From contig JAGYII010000007.1 of assembly GCA_018402725.1 (NCBI GenBank), forward strand, positions 1-64,000: a stretch of 64,000 bases of DNA, in the 5' to 3' direction. The DNA comes from Candidatus Izemoplasma sp. (GTDB lineage Bacteria; Bacillota_I; Bacilli_A; Izemoplasmatales; Izemoplasmataceae). Under the pieces are notes generated by a model that searched no databases, was not told the origin of the DNA, and worked only from the letters and a program-made list of their open reading frames with translations. Below, one piece after another: positions 1 through 9,686 of the stretch. The translations under genes were made by a program, and so were the position numbers. Position 1 is the stretch's first letter, and each line of letters opens with the position of its first letter.

Positions 1-1
1 G

Positions 2-1780
2 GTCTCGATGGGCTCTTTGCCCCCTTATCTGATTGGACTTATGGGGCTCTTTTTCCCGATTACCACCTTCATTGAAATGGCCGCGACGATTATGACCTTT
101 CATTTGATTGGGAAGTATCTTGAAACAAGAGCGAAAGGGAAAGCGTCTCAAGCGATTAAAAAGCTGATTGAGCTTGGGGCTAAAACCGCCCGGGTCTTAA
201 TTGAGGGTGAAGAAGTTGAAATCTCGGTTAAGGAATTATCAATCGGCGACATTATGGTGATTCGTCCGGGTGAAAAGATTCCCACCGACGGTTTGATTTT
301 AGAGGGAGAATCGCTGATTGATGAGTCGATTGCAACCGGTGAATCGATGCCAGTGAAAAGAAGTCCCGGTCAGCCCGTCATCGGCGCTACACTCAATAAA
401 CAAGGGCTATTAAAAGTAGAAGTGACCAAAACTGGCGATCAAACCTTTTTATCGCAAGTCATTAAACTCGTCGAAGCGGCCCAAGGAACCAAAGTTCCGA
501 TTCAAGAGTTCGCCGATAAAATTACGGGATACTTTGTCCCGGCGGTGATGGTCCTTACTTTATTAACCTTTACCTCGTTCATGGTGTTTAGTGGCTTCCA
601 TGCCAGTATCTTATCGCGGATGGCGAGCTTCTTACCGTGGATTAATCCTGACCAAACTCCGTTGACGCTAGCCTTTATTACCGCCACCGCGGTTTTAGTT
701 ATTGCCTGCCCGTGTGCCCTTGGATTAGGGACTCCAACGGCCCTTATGGTCGGCAGTGGAATTGGGGCCGATAACGGCATCTTAATTAGAAACGGTGAAG
801 CCGTTCAGACGCTTAAAGATATCAAAGCCATTGCCTTTGATAAAACCGGAACTCTCACCTATGGTAAACCCCTTGTCACTGATATCATTACCGTGCAAGG
901 AACGGAATCAAATCTTTTAACGATTGCAGCTTCGTTAGAAAAAGGGTCCGAACACCCTCTGGCCTCAGCGATGTTATTAAAAGCCGAAGAGCAAGGCCTT
1001 CAGTTATCAGCCATTACAGCTTTTGAAGCCGTGACCGGTCAAGGCGTCATCGCTCAAATAAACGGAAAAAAAGCCCAAATCGGTAACGCTAAACTCTTTG
1101 AAAAAGCAGCGATTAAAAAAGACCTAATAACCGAGATGGCCCGCCTAGAAGCCGAAGCGAAAACCGTCATGATCGTGGCTTATGACAATGAAGTTTTAGG
1201 ACTTATTGCGGTGGCCGATGAACTTAAGAATAATGCCAAAGCGGTGATTCAAGCGATTGAAAATCTCGGCATCATCACCGTCATGATCACAGGAGATAAC
1301 GAAAGAACCGCCCAGGCCATTGCCGCGAAGGCAGGAATCTCTCACGTCATTGCAAGTGTTTTACCGGAAGGGAAAGTGGATCAGATCAAAGCCCTTCAAG
1401 AAACTTACGGGAAAGTCGCGATGGTTGGAGACGGGATTAATGATGCCCCGGCTTTAAAACAAGCGAATGTTGGATTGGCCCTAGGAACCGGAACAGACAT
1501 CGCGATTGAAGCCGCCGATGTCACCTTAGTAAGAGGGGATTTAGAAGCGATTTTATCCGCGATAATTTTATCTCAGGCAATCTTTAGAAAAATCAAAGAG
1601 AACTATTTCTGGGCCTGGTTTTATAATGCGATTGCGATTCCATTTGCGATGTTTGGACTGCTCCATCCGATGATTGGAGCCGCAGCGATGAGTGTGAGTT
1701 CACTTAACGTCATTTACAATTCTTTAAGATTAAAAAAAGTCAATGTCAAACGTCCCTTGGTGATGCATGTTAAAGGATAA
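2..1780 (+). CDS. copA: Copper-translocating P-type ATPase CopA, 5' end cut by window
   Basis: P1B-type ATPase exporting Cu(I) across the cytoplasmic membrane. The reading frame is open to the window edge, so the N-terminus (metal-binding domain and first helices) lies outside; the first Met at base 8 is internal. Visible in order are the actuator TGES loop, the membrane metal site CPC (about residue 234 of the fragment), the phosphorylation motif DKTGTLT (about 278), the SEHPLA motif of heavy-metal ATPases, GDGINDAP, and C-terminal helices with the FYN and MSVSS motifs typical of Cu(I) pumps. It overlaps csoR by 14 bases, which fits a copper-responsive operon. Substrate assignment rests on these family motifs. 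Confidence 0.95.
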   Translation, partial: VSMGSLPPYLIGLMGLFFPITTFIEMAATIMTFHLIGKYLETRAKGKASQAIKKLIELGAKTARVLIEGEEVEISVKELSIGDIMVIRPGEKIPTDGLILEGESLIDESIATGESMPVKRSPGQPVIGATLNKQGLLKVEVTKTGDQTFLSQVIKLVEAAQGTKVPIQEFADKITGYFVPAVMVLTLLTFTSFMVFSGFHASILSRMASFLPWINPDQTPLTLAFITATAVLVIACPCALGLGTPTALMVGSGIGADNGILIRNGEAVQTLKDIKAIAFDKTGTLTYGKPLVTDIITVQGTESNLLTIAASLEKGSEHPLASAMLLKAEEQGLQLSAITAFEAVTGQGVIAQINGKKAQIGNAKLFEKAAIKKDLITEMARLEAEAKTVMIVAYDNEVLGLIAVADELKNNAKAVIQAIENLGIITVMITGDNERTAQAIAAKAGISHVIASVLPEGKVDQIKALQETYGKVAMVGDGINDAPALKQANVGLALGTGTDIAIEAADVTLVRGDLEAILSAIILSQAIFRKIKENYFWAWFYNAIAIPFAMFGLLHPMIGAAAMSVSSLNVIYNSLRLKKVNVKRPLVMHVKG

Positions 1781-2027
1781 TAAAGCCGCCATCGATTTAC
1801 TTAAAACAGCGAAAGGTCAACTCGATGCCGTGATTAGAATGACCGAAGACGACCGGTATTGTGTGGATATCGCGACTCAAATCAGTGCCGTATCAGCGAT
1901 TTTAAAAAAAGCCAATTTAAGCATCTTGAAAAATCATTTAGAAACCTGTGTCGTCGAGTCGTTTGTTGACGGAACCCAGGATGAAAAGATTTCAGAAATT
2001 ATTCAAATCATTGGGAAGTACACTTAA
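1767..2027 (+). CDS. csoR: CsoR-family copper-sensing repressor
   Basis: Small all-helical repressor that releases DNA when it binds Cu(I). The 86-residue length is normal. The Cu(I) ligands are visible as Cys32, His57 and Cys61, with the same spacing as the C-H-C triad of characterised CsoR proteins. The ATG lies inside the end of copA, so the two are translationally coupled and CsoR probably autoregulates the operon. The operator would lie upstream of copA, outside the window. A terminator follows directly. FrmR/RcnR relatives are less likely given the intact C-H-C set and the CopA partner. Confidence 0.93.
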   Translation: MLKDNKAAIDLLKTAKGQLDAVIRMTEDDRYCVDIATQISAVSAILKKANLSILKNHLETCVVESFVDGTQDEKISEIIQIIGKYT

Positions 2028-2058
2028 AAAAAACAGCCTCTTTTTAGAGGCTGTTTTT
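2026..2058. terminator. Bidirectional terminator csoR / MATE gene
   Basis: A perfect stem ACAGCCTCT/AGAGGCTGT with a short T loop is flanked by an A run on one side and a T run on the other. It can therefore end csoR on the plus strand and the MATE gene on the minus strand, whose stop codon overlaps it. Confidence 0.9.
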
Positions 2059-3439
2059 ATGTCACTTTCGTCGGTTCTTCAAAAGTCAGGTTTTTAATCC
2101 AGCGATAACTCTTATACCGCGTGATCAGTAAAACAAACTTTATGAGTTCTTCCACGTTCATTAAAATCAAGATGATGGGTAAAGGCAAAGACGTCGTGAG
2201 AGCTAAAATAAAGGCGATGGGAACTCCATATAACCATAGGGGTAATAGCTCACTCAATAAAGCATAAAACGTATCGCCCCCAGAACGCAAGGTGCCTACA
2301 ATATGAAGGGCGTTCATAAATTTAACCGGTAAATATACCGCGTAGATTCTTAAGAAGAGCACCACGTTTTCTTGAACGGATTCTGATGTTGCTGTATATA
2401 TTTGAGCAATCGGTCTTGAAAAAGTGAAGAGTAAGATTCCAATAGAAAGCCCTAAAACGATATTGATTCTCACAAAACGTTTGGCATATATTTTAGCTTC
2501 ACCGAGCTGATTGTCTCCAAGTTTATGACCGAGCATGATCGCTGTAGCCGCTGAGACCCCTCCGTTTGCAAACCAAATCAGTCCCATGATTTGATTGGCG
2601 ATGGTTAATGACGTGATGGCTAAGGGTGAGATGAATCCAAAGGCAATTAAATACATCGACATCCCGAGTCCCCAAAAGGTTTCATTGGCTAAAACAGGCA
2701 TGGTCTTTTTAAGAATTCTTAAAGTAAAAGGACGGGTGATGGCTTTGGCCGCCGACCACTGGATATTATAAATCGGTGAGTTTTTAAGTCTCATATAGAC
2801 AAAGAAAGTGATCAGACCAAGACTTGAAGAAATCACCGTGGCATACGCCGCTCCGGCGACTCCGTACGCTTCAAATCCAAGTCGTCCATTGATGAGGATG
2901 AAATTTAAACCGGTGTTGATAAAAATGACAGAAATCTGGATGATTTGAGGAATCACCACATCTTCAACCGAACGCATTAAAATCGATAACATTTGGGTGA
3001 ACGTAATGGTGATATAAGAAATACTGACAATTTTTAAATAACGAATCCCAAAGGCTCTTACGGCTAAGACGTTGGTGGTATCACTTGACTGGGTGTAAAG
3101 GCCAATTAAGGCTTCAGGGAAAAAGAACGCAAGGGAGAAAAAAACAAGAGCGATGGTGGTTGAAAAACCTAATACAATAATAAATACTTTGTGGATATTA
3201 AAGATGTCTTTACTGCCATAATATTGGGCAATAAAGATGCCAAACCCAGAAAGAAGTCCCCAGTTAACCATAAACATAAAAAAGGCGATATTTGAGGCAA
3301 TCCCCACGGCGGCTACGGCGTTGTCACCGAGCTGTGAGACCATCAACGTATCCACCACACTCATTAAGCCCCCTAAAAATTGAGACAGGGCAATCGGTAA
3401 GGCTATTTTTAATACTTTACGGTAAAATCCTTCAGTCAT
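2057..3439 (-). CDS. MATE-family multidrug/Na+ antiporter
   Basis: Integral membrane exporter that uses a cation gradient to expel organic cations or drugs. The 460-residue length and about 12 hydrophobic segments fit the family. The start (MTEGFYRKVLKIALPIALSQ) runs into TM1 as is usual for DinF/NorM-type proteins, and an internal repeat of two six-helix halves is apparent. The substrate cannot be told from sequence. The gene is monocistronic, divergent from typA, with its own -10 box at 3466-3471. The ATG follows a GAGGAAG-type ribosome binding site. Confidence 0.9.
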   Translation of the reverse strand: MTEGFYRKVLKIALPIALSQFLGGLMSVVDTLMVSQLGDNAVAAVGIASNIAFFMFMVNWGLLSGFGIFIAQYYGSKDIFNIHKVFIIVLGFSTTIALVFFSLAFFFPEALIGLYTQSSDTTNVLAVRAFGIRYLKIVSISYITITFTQMLSILMRSVEDVVIPQIIQISVIFINTGLNFILINGRLGFEAYGVAGAAYATVISSSLGLITFFVYMRLKNSPIYNIQWSAAKAITRPFTLRILKKTMPVLANETFWGLGMSMYLIAFGFISPLAITSLTIANQIMGLIWFANGGVSAATAIMLGHKLGDNQLGEAKIYAKRFVRINIVLGLSIGILLFTFSRPIAQIYTATSESVQENVVLFLRIYAVYLPVKFMNALHIVGTLRSGGDTFYALLSELLPLWLYGVPIAFILALTTSLPLPIILILMNVEELIKFVLLITRYKSYRWIKNLTFEEPTKVT

Positions 3440-3465
3440 AATTCTTCCTCATATTCAGCTTTTAA

Positions 3466-3553
3466 ATTATAGCATAACGCCCTTAATATCCCCTTCATTT
3501 GAAAACGTTTTTTGATACATTTATGCACGAATTAAGGGCTTTTATGGTACTCT
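3466..3553. promoter_or_regulatory. Divergent promoters of the MATE gene and typA with paired ATTAAGGGC motifs
   Basis: On the minus strand TATAAT (3466-3471) serves the MATE gene; on the plus strand TACTCT (3548-3553) is the best -10 for typA. The nonamer ATTAAGGGC ends 7 bases upstream of the first (complement of 3479-3487) and 8 bases upstream of the second (3531-3539), giving an inverted repeat with 43 bases between arms. No good -35 hexamer is visible for either gene. The repeat could be a shared operator; no regulator is assigned. Confidence 0.5.
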
Positions 3554-3578
3554 TTAGAAGGTAGAAAGTAGAGAACAT

Positions 3579-5393
3579 ATGAATAATATTATAAATATCG
3601 CAGTCATCGCCCATGTTGATACCGGTAAATCCACATTAGTCGATGCCCTCTTACAACAAAGTGGTGTCTTTAGTGCCCATGATATCTTAGTCGATCAGGT
3701 TATGGACTCTAATGACTTAGAACGTGAACGTGGCATCACCATTTACTCTAAAAACTGTTCCATCAAGTATAAAGACTACAAAATCAATATTGTTGATACG
3801 CCGGGTCATGCTGACTTTTCAAGTGAAGTTGAACGGATCATCAAAACGGTGGATACCGTCATCTTACTCGTGGATGCGACCGATGGACCGATGCCCCAAA
3901 CCCGCGTGGTTTTACAAAAAGCCTTAAGAAATAACTTAAAGCCGATTTTATTTATCAATAAAATTGATAAAAAAGATTCGAGAGCCGAAGAAGTCATTGA
4001 AGAATGTTATGAACTGTTTTTAGATTTAGGCGCCACCGATGAACAACTGGACTTCCCGGTTTTATTTGGGATTGCCAAACACGGTATTGCTCAGCTTCAA
4101 ATCCATGAAGCCGGCGAGAACTTAAATCCTTTATTTGAAACGCTTGTGAAACAAGTGGGACCGTATTTGAAATCTAAAGATGAACCCCTTATTCTTCAAG
4201 TTTCATCCCTTGCCTATGATGATTACATTGGTCGTCTTGGGATTGGAAGAGTACTTCAAGGAACGTTTAAAGCTTCTAAAACCTACGCGATTTCTAAAAG
4301 AGATGGCACCATTGAACGTCATAAAATTGGAAAAGTCTTCATCAATGAAGGTTTAAACCGTGTCGATGTGCCTGAAGCTGTGGCCGGTGACATGGTCATC
4401 TTTAGTGGCATTGATCAACTCATGATTGGTGAAACTTTAAATGATGTCGATCATATCTTAGCCCTTCCCATGTTAGACATTGATAAGCCCACCATGCAGA
4501 TGTTTTTCTTAGTTAACGATTCCCCTTTTGTGGGTCAAAGTGGTAAGCTCGTAACCAGCCGTCAAATCAGAGCCCGTTTATTCAAAGAACTAGAAACAAA
4601 CGTGGGATTAAGTGTCGAACCGCTTGAAGGCATTGAAGGTTTCAAAGTGGCCGGACGTGGAGAACTTCATTTATCCATCCTTTTAGAACAAATGCGTAGA
4701 GAAGGGTTTGAACTGTGTGTGTCTAAACCTGAAGTTCTCTTTGACACGATTGATGATGTCTTATGTGAACCCTTTGAAGAAGTCATCGTCGCAGCCCCGG
4801 ATCATTTAATCGGTACGGTCATTGCGGCCTTAAACATCCGTAAAGGTCAAATGCAAAATCTTAAATCCGACCAAAGCTATACCACCGTCACCTACTGGGT
4901 CCCTACTCGAGGCTTAATCGGGTACCGAAGTGAATTTATGACTTCGACCCGCGGGATGGGAACGATGGAAAAATCATTCCACGGCTACTTACCGTATGCC
5001 GGTGAAATTGATGAAGACCGAAACGGTGTCTTTATTGCCAAAGAGCCTGGAAAAACGATGGCCTATTCGTTAGCCAATTTATCTGAACGCGGCGTGATGA
5101 TTGTCAGACCTGCGACTGAAGTTTATGCAGGGATGATTGTCGGGATCAACTCCCGTAAAAATGACCTCGTGGTGAATCCTTGTAAAAATAAACAACTCAC
5201 CAACGTTAGAGCGAGTGGTTCAGATGATGCGATTAAATTATCAGAGCCACAGATATTTACGTTAGAAGAAGCCTTAGAGTTTATCGCTGATGATGAGCTA
5301 TTAGAAATTACGCCTGATGCGATTAGACTTCGTAAGAAAATCCTCGATGAAAACAAAAGAAAACGCCACGAAAAAGAACAAAATTACGCGTAA
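3579..5393 (+). CDS. typA: Ribosome-associated translational GTPase TypA/BipA
   Basis: EF-G-like GTPase acting on the ribosome in 50S assembly and stress or cold adaptation. The 604-residue length is standard. The G domain shows G1 AHVDTGKST (about residues 11-19), RGITI, DTPGHADF and NKIDK, followed by EF-Tu-like domain 2, EF-G III/V-like domains (VAGRGELHLSILLEQMRREG) and the TypA-specific C-terminal domain. G1 reads VDTGKST where VDHGKTT is usual, a tolerated variation. The start gives the normal N-terminus, with only a weak RBS (AGTAGAG). Monocistronic, ended by a strong terminator. Confidence 0.97.
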   Translation: MNNIINIAVIAHVDTGKSTLVDALLQQSGVFSAHDILVDQVMDSNDLERERGITIYSKNCSIKYKDYKINIVDTPGHADFSSEVERIIKTVDTVILLVDATDGPMPQTRVVLQKALRNNLKPILFINKIDKKDSRAEEVIEECYELFLDLGATDEQLDFPVLFGIAKHGIAQLQIHEAGENLNPLFETLVKQVGPYLKSKDEPLILQVSSLAYDDYIGRLGIGRVLQGTFKASKTYAISKRDGTIERHKIGKVFINEGLNRVDVPEAVAGDMVIFSGIDQLMIGETLNDVDHILALPMLDIDKPTMQMFFLVNDSPFVGQSGKLVTSRQIRARLFKELETNVGLSVEPLEGIEGFKVAGRGELHLSILLEQMRREGFELCVSKPEVLFDTIDDVLCEPFEEVIVAAPDHLIGTVIAALNIRKGQMQNLKSDQSYTTVTYWVPTRGLIGYRSEFMTSTRGMGTMEKSFHGYLPYAGEIDEDRNGVFIAKEPGKTMAYSLANLSERGVMIVRPATEVYAGMIVGINSRKNDLVVNPCKNKQLTNVRASGSDDAIKLSEPQIFTLEEALEFIADDELLEITPDAIRLRKKILDENKRKRHEKEQNYA

Positions 5394-5423
5394 AAAAAGT
5401 GCTTTTAAAAAGCACTTTTTTTT
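5392..5423. terminator. Bidirectional terminator typA / pepA
   Basis: The stem AAAGTGCTTTT/AAAAGCACTTT carries an A run on its left and an eight-T run on its right, between convergent typA and pepA. Confidence 0.88.
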
Positions 5424-6769
5424 ATTTTGATTGGATGATAAATTCTGTTAAGGCCTTAACGACGCGTCCCGTCGCCCCTTTTTTCTTCATAGGTAACCCC
5501 AGCCACATCGAGGTGAATCCAGGGGACTTTCGAATCAACAAAGTGATTTAAGAAGGCCGCTGACACTTGCACCCGCCGTTCTAACCCCACTATTTTTAAG
5601 GTCAGCCACATGTGACTTTAAGCCTTCGATATGGGATTCATCTTGGGGCAGTTGCCACATCTTTTCTTCAGAGGTTGCCGCTGAAGCGATGAGTGCATTT
5701 AAATAATCAGGATGATTGGTAAAGGCCCCGATGTGTTCAGACCCTAACGCCGCAATGACGGCGCCGGTCAAGGTCGCCATATCAATGATACGATCGGCTT
5801 TTTGTTGCTGAGCATACCATAAGGCATCCGCTAAGGTTAAACGTCCTTCGGCATCGGTGGAGACGATTTCAATACTGGTGCCATCGGCCGCAATCACAAT
5901 ATCATCAGGGACAATCGCATGATCGCCTATTTTATTATCCGTGGCTAAGATAATTCCATCGGCATTGACCTTGGCTTCAAGGTGGAGCATGGAAGATTCC
6001 CATCGACATTGGCCGCCCCACCCATGTCCATTTTCATGGTTGGCATTGAGGTCGAAGGTTTTAATGAATACCCTCCGTATCATACATAACGCCTTTACCG
6101 ACGACGGCGGTTAAAGGAGAAGCCTCCGTTACGGTATTTGATGTGAATCAGTTTTGGGGGAATCAATGAGCCTTTGTTAACGGCTAAGAAAGCTCCCATT
6201 CCCATTTTTCAATCGCTTCTTTATCGAGTATTTCACCGTGGTGTGAGGATACTTAGCATAGGTTTTTGCGAGATCGGCTAAATCCACTGCATTTAGATAA
6301 TTACTTGGTGTATTGACTAAATCTTTAGTGACATTAATCGCTTCACTGATCACTTGGCTAAATTTTAGAGGGTCTTTATGCTCTAAATAAAGGTTAAAGA
6401 AGAGGGGGTTAAAGCTTTTTTACGCGGGACTTTACTGAATTGATAAGTCCCGAGTGAGAAGGCTTCATAGATAAAGTTTGCGGGTTCAAAACTATCTAAG
6501 ACAACGGATGTTTCTTCTTTAAGGCTTAATAATTGAGCCACCACTTTAAGCGATGACTTAAGCGATTTAACAGATTCATTCTTGACAACATAGACCCGTT
6601 TAAAATCCCCCTCCACTTCAAGGGTGAGTGAGGTCACATTTTCTGTGAGTAACTCTTTACGGGCTTCAATCATCGCTTGTAGATTCTTTAAGAGTGGGTA
6701 TGCACTGGGATATCCAACAATGAGGCTTTTTGATGAGTTTAACGGACACGCTTGATAATGAATTTTCAT
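5422..6769 (-). pseudogene. pepA: Leucyl aminopeptidase (M17), frameshifted
   Basis: Read across frames, this is a complete M17 leucyl aminopeptidase of normal size, which removes N-terminal residues from peptides using two metal ions. The start is MKIHYQACP at 6769 behind an AGGAG site. An intact stretch runs to 6383, then pieces in different frames give LVNTPSNYLNAVDLADLA, MGMGAFLAVNKGS, a metal-site region ending KMDMGGAA, and then 5535-6083 with STDAEGRLTLADAL (the NTDAEGRL signature) and DMATLTGA. The tail KALTEFIIQSK ends at 5422. At least four frame changes lie between 5535 and 6383. All catalytic segments survive, so sequencing indels are as likely as a dead gene. Confidence 0.8.
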
Positions 6770-6833
6770 AGGTTCTCCTGTAGACGTTATTTTAAGCATT
6801 ATACCAAATCGGTGCCTTATAACTCAACGGATA

Positions 6834-7614
6834 CTAAGGTCGCCTTGTTTTGAACGTGAGTAAGGTTTTAAAGCCGGTGGTCTTTAAAAAGGCTTTAGCT
6901 TGATATCAAAATCGGCCCCGACATCTTTGGGATTATGCGCATCAGACAGTGGAGATCGCCGCCCCCTTTTTCAAAATAACGCTTGATAATATCTAAATTA
7001 GGGGTTTTATTTTGATAGTCTTTCCGGTAAGGACTGGTATTAAGTTCTAGGACTTTATTTTTTGTGATTAGGGCTTCAAAGATCGCATCTAAGACGGGAT
7101 AAAAAGGGGTGAGATCGACCGCATCCGTTTTTTCTAAACTGTATCTAAAGATGTAGTCAAGATGAGCTAAAATATGGAAACCATCGAACGTTTTAATCCC
7201 CTCTAAGACTGTTTCAAAGTATCGTTGATAACTTTGAGTAAGGGTCTTATCTTTAAAGAATTCACCCCCATAAGGATCGAGCCCATCAATGTAATGGACG
7301 GATAATAAGACGGTATCAAAAGGATGCGTCGCGACCAGTTGTTTCATCGCCTCTAAAACATGGGGTTGGTACCCAAGTTCAACCCCCATTTGAAGGAGAG
7401 TTTCGGTACTTTCTTGCGCCTTATGAAGTCGTCTTTTAAAACTTATAAAGTCAGGGACTTGATTAAATAACGGAACCGGACAATCAAAATCTAAGTGATC
7501 AGTAAAGGTGATCGCCTTTACTTTTTTTTGATTGAGGAGGGTGAGGTAGTTTTCAAACGTTGCTTCTTTAGAGGCATCGGGAGAATAGACTGTATGCGTG
7601 TGCTGGTCAATCAT
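6834..7614 (-). CDS. hisJ: PHP-type histidinol-phosphatase, C-terminus frameshifted
   Basis: Dephosphorylates L-histidinol phosphate, the penultimate step of histidine synthesis, in the cytoplasm. The PHP metal-binding motifs are clear: [12 protein letters not shown] at the N-terminus, [15 protein letters not shown] and LAHLDY. The open frame stops at 6895, but after a one-base shift near 6950 the expected [16 protein letters not shown] follows. A second shift near 6900 gives [20 protein letters not shown] and a stop at 6834, restoring about 260 residues, the normal HisJ length. The ATG overlaps the end of hisIE by 8 bases, so this is the last gene of the his operon. The frameshifts may be sequencing errors. 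Confidence 0.82.
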
Positions 7615-8230
7615 GGGTTTTTCCTTGTCTATTTTTTAACTGGTTGTAGACCGCGTCTAAAGCGATCTCTTTTTGATAAAGCATGACCGTCATGTGATAA
7701 AAAAGATCACTGACTTCATTAATCAAATTTTCTTCGTTTTCTTCTTTGGCGGCGATGATGACTTCCGCACTTTCTTCGCCGACTTTTTTTAGCGTCTTGT
7801 TAAGACCTTCGGTTAATAGATATTGGGTGTAAGAACCTTCCATCGGATGTTCAGCCCGGTCTTTAACCGTGGCGTAGATCTCATCTAAGACACTGGCTGA
7901 TGCCTGAATTTCTTCACCAAAAGCGCGGTGAAAACAGCTTTTTTGAAGGGTATGACACGCCACTCCTTTTTGTTCGACAAGAAGTAAAAGCGTATCTTCA
8001 TCACAATCATAACGGAGTGATTTTAAAGTTTGGGTATGCCCAGAGGTTTCCCCTTTTTTCCACAAGGCTTTTCGGGACCGTGAATAAAAGGTGACCTCTT
8101 GAGTGTTTAATGTAATCTCTAGAGATTCTTTATTCATATAAGCAAGCATTAAAACGTCTTTGGTGGACGCATCTTGAATGATGGCGGGCACTAATCCATC
8201 GTCGTTGAATTTAATCACATCAATATTCAT
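7607..8230 (-). CDS. hisIE: Bifunctional phosphoribosyl-AMP cyclohydrolase / phosphoribosyl-ATP pyrophosphatase
   Basis: Catalyses steps 2 and 3 of histidine synthesis. The N-terminal HisI domain (about residues 1-110) has [27 protein letters not shown] and the metal-site run [20 protein letters not shown]; the C-terminal HisE domain (about 115-207) has [14 protein letters not shown] and [13 protein letters not shown]. The 207-residue fusion is the usual bacterial arrangement. Its ATG overlaps the hisF stop in an ATGA junction, indicating translational coupling. Confidence 0.97.
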   Translation of the reverse strand: MNIDVIKFNDDGLVPAIIQDASTKDVLMLAYMNKESLEITLNTQEVTFYSRSRKALWKKGETSGHTQTLKSLRYDCDEDTLLLLVEQKGVACHTLQKSCFHRAFGEEIQASASVLDEIYATVKDRAEHPMEGSYTQYLLTEGLNKTLKKVGEESAEVIIAAKEENEENLINEVSDLFYHMTVMLYQKEIALDAVYNQLKNRQGKTHD

Positions 8231-8985
8231 GGGTGTCTCCTTACCGGAATACCTTCTTTATAAAGCGCTTCTTTAACGTCTTGAATTGAAATGGTTTCAA
8301 AATGAAAGACACTGGCCGCTAACAATCCCTCAGCCCCCGCTTTAGCTGCCTCTACAAAATGGTGAATCTCACCCGCGCCCCCTGAGGCAATGACAGGGAC
8401 AGGGACGAGGTTTGAAATCATCTTTATGAGGAGGGTATCATACCCTTTTAATTCGCCATCCGTATCAATCGTATTTAGAACGATTTCACCGGCCCCAAGG
8501 GCGACGGCTTTTTTGATCCATTCGATCACATTGAGGTCCGTTTTTTGCCGGCCCCCATGCGTATACACTAAATATTCATCGCCTTCTTTTTTAGCATCCA
8601 CCGACAAGACGATGCACTGAGAACCAAATCTTAAAGCCCCCTCTTTAATCAATTGGGGGTTCAAGACGGCCGCGGTATTGATTGATATCTTATCCGCCCC
8701 TTGTCTTAGAATAAAATGCATGTCTTCAACCGAAGAAATGCCACCGCCCACACAAAAAGGGATATTGATTTGTTGGGCAACTTGAGAAACAAAGGCATGA
8801 CTTATTTTTCGTTCATCTGAAGATGCAGTGATGTCATAAAAGACGAGTTCATCGGCGCCTTCATTCGAATATCTTAAGGCTAAAGTTGCGGGGTCAGCAA
8901 CATCTTTAAGGCTTTTAAATTGTTGCCCTTTGACGACCCTTCCTTGATTCACATCTAAACAAGGGATGATTCTTTTTGCGAGCAA
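8227..8985 (-). CDS. hisF: Imidazole glycerol phosphate synthase cyclase subunit
   Basis: TIM-barrel subunit that uses ammonia from HisH to convert PRFAR to imidazole glycerol phosphate and AICAR. The two catalytic aspartates are in place (IIPCLDV near residue 11 and SVDAKKEG near 130), with the phosphate loops CVGGGIS and IASGGAG. The 252-residue length is standard. Its start lies within the end of hisA (31-base overlap), as is common in compact his operons. HisH, its obligate partner, is two genes upstream. Confidence 0.97.
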   Translation of the reverse strand: MLAKRIIPCLDVNQGRVVKGQQFKSLKDVADPATLALRYSNEGADELVFYDITASSDERKISHAFVSQVAQQINIPFCVGGGISSVEDMHFILRQGADKISINTAAVLNPQLIKEGALRFGSQCIVLSVDAKKEGDEYLVYTHGGRQKTDLNVIEWIKKAVALGAGEIVLNTIDTDGELKGYDTLLIKMISNLVPVPVIASGGAGEIHHFVEAAKAGAEGLLAASVFHFETISIQDVKEALYKEGIPVRRHP

Positions 8986-9686
8986 GAAATTGCCTCCTTC
9001 AAAGGCAATATTTCTTCATACATGGCTTTCCCTAAGATGGCTTCCTCGACCCCAAACGCTTTTAAGGCTTGAATGTCTTTGCATCGAGTCAAACCGCCAC
9101 TTGCCATCACTGACAATAGAGTAATGTTTTTAATCTTGTCATAAAGTCTAATATTGGGTCCTTTTAACATCCCATCGGTTTGAATATCTGTAATCATCAC
9201 CTTAAGGTCTTTAAAAGTCGATAACACATCTAAAAATGTCCATAAAGAAATGTCAGAAGATACTTGCCAGCCATGGGTCATAATGATCTCATTTTTAATG
9301 TCTAAAGCGACCACCACTCGGTTAGGATACTCTTTAACGAATGCTTTAAGACCGCCTACATCTTGAATCGCTAACGATCCTAACACGACGGTGTCGACGC
9401 CATGATTCAAGTAGTCTCTGGCAATATCGAAATTCCGTATCCCACCGCCCACTTGAATCGGGATATTGACCGATTTCACCATCTCAAGGATGAGATCACG
9501 GTGCGCAATGACGCCTTTTTCAGTCGCTTCTAAATCAACGACGTGAATTCGACTGGCGCCATCACTTTCAAAACGCTTGACCATCGATAAGGGATCGATT
9601 GGGTAGTGTTTGCGCGTCGCAAACACCCCTCTTTCAAGACGGGTAATTTTTTGCTTATATAGATCCATTGACGGAATGATATTCAT
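8955..9686 (-). CDS. hisA: ProFAR isomerase
   Basis: TIM-barrel isomerase of step 4, ProFAR to PRFAR. Motifs include IIPSMDLYKQKITRL (catalytic Asp near residue 8), IQVGGGIRN, ITDIQTDGMLKGPN (second catalytic Asp) and MASGGLT. I chose ATG 9686 because the protein then begins MNIIPSMDL as the family does; a longer frame to 9701 adds only MGGGL. The DG after QT and the absence of TrpF features support HisA over PriA. It overlaps hisH by 32 bases and hisF by 31. Confidence 0.95.
   Translation of the reverse strand: MNIIPSMDLYKQKITRLERGVFATRKHYPIDPLSMVKRFESDGASRIHVVDLEATEKGVIAHRDLILEMVKSVNIPIQVGGGIRNFDIARDYLNHGVDTVVLGSLAIQDVGGLKAFVKEYPNRVVVALDIKNEIIMTHGWQVSSDISLWTFLDVLSTFKDLKVMITDIQTDGMLKGPNIRLYDKIKNITLLSVMASGGLTRCKDIQALKAFGVEEAILGKAMYEEILPLKEAISCSQKESSLV

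Noticed and set aside
8-1780. Truncated CopA lacking its N-terminus as a natural variant
   Set aside because: The frame is open to the window edge, so the shortness is an artefact of where the window begins.
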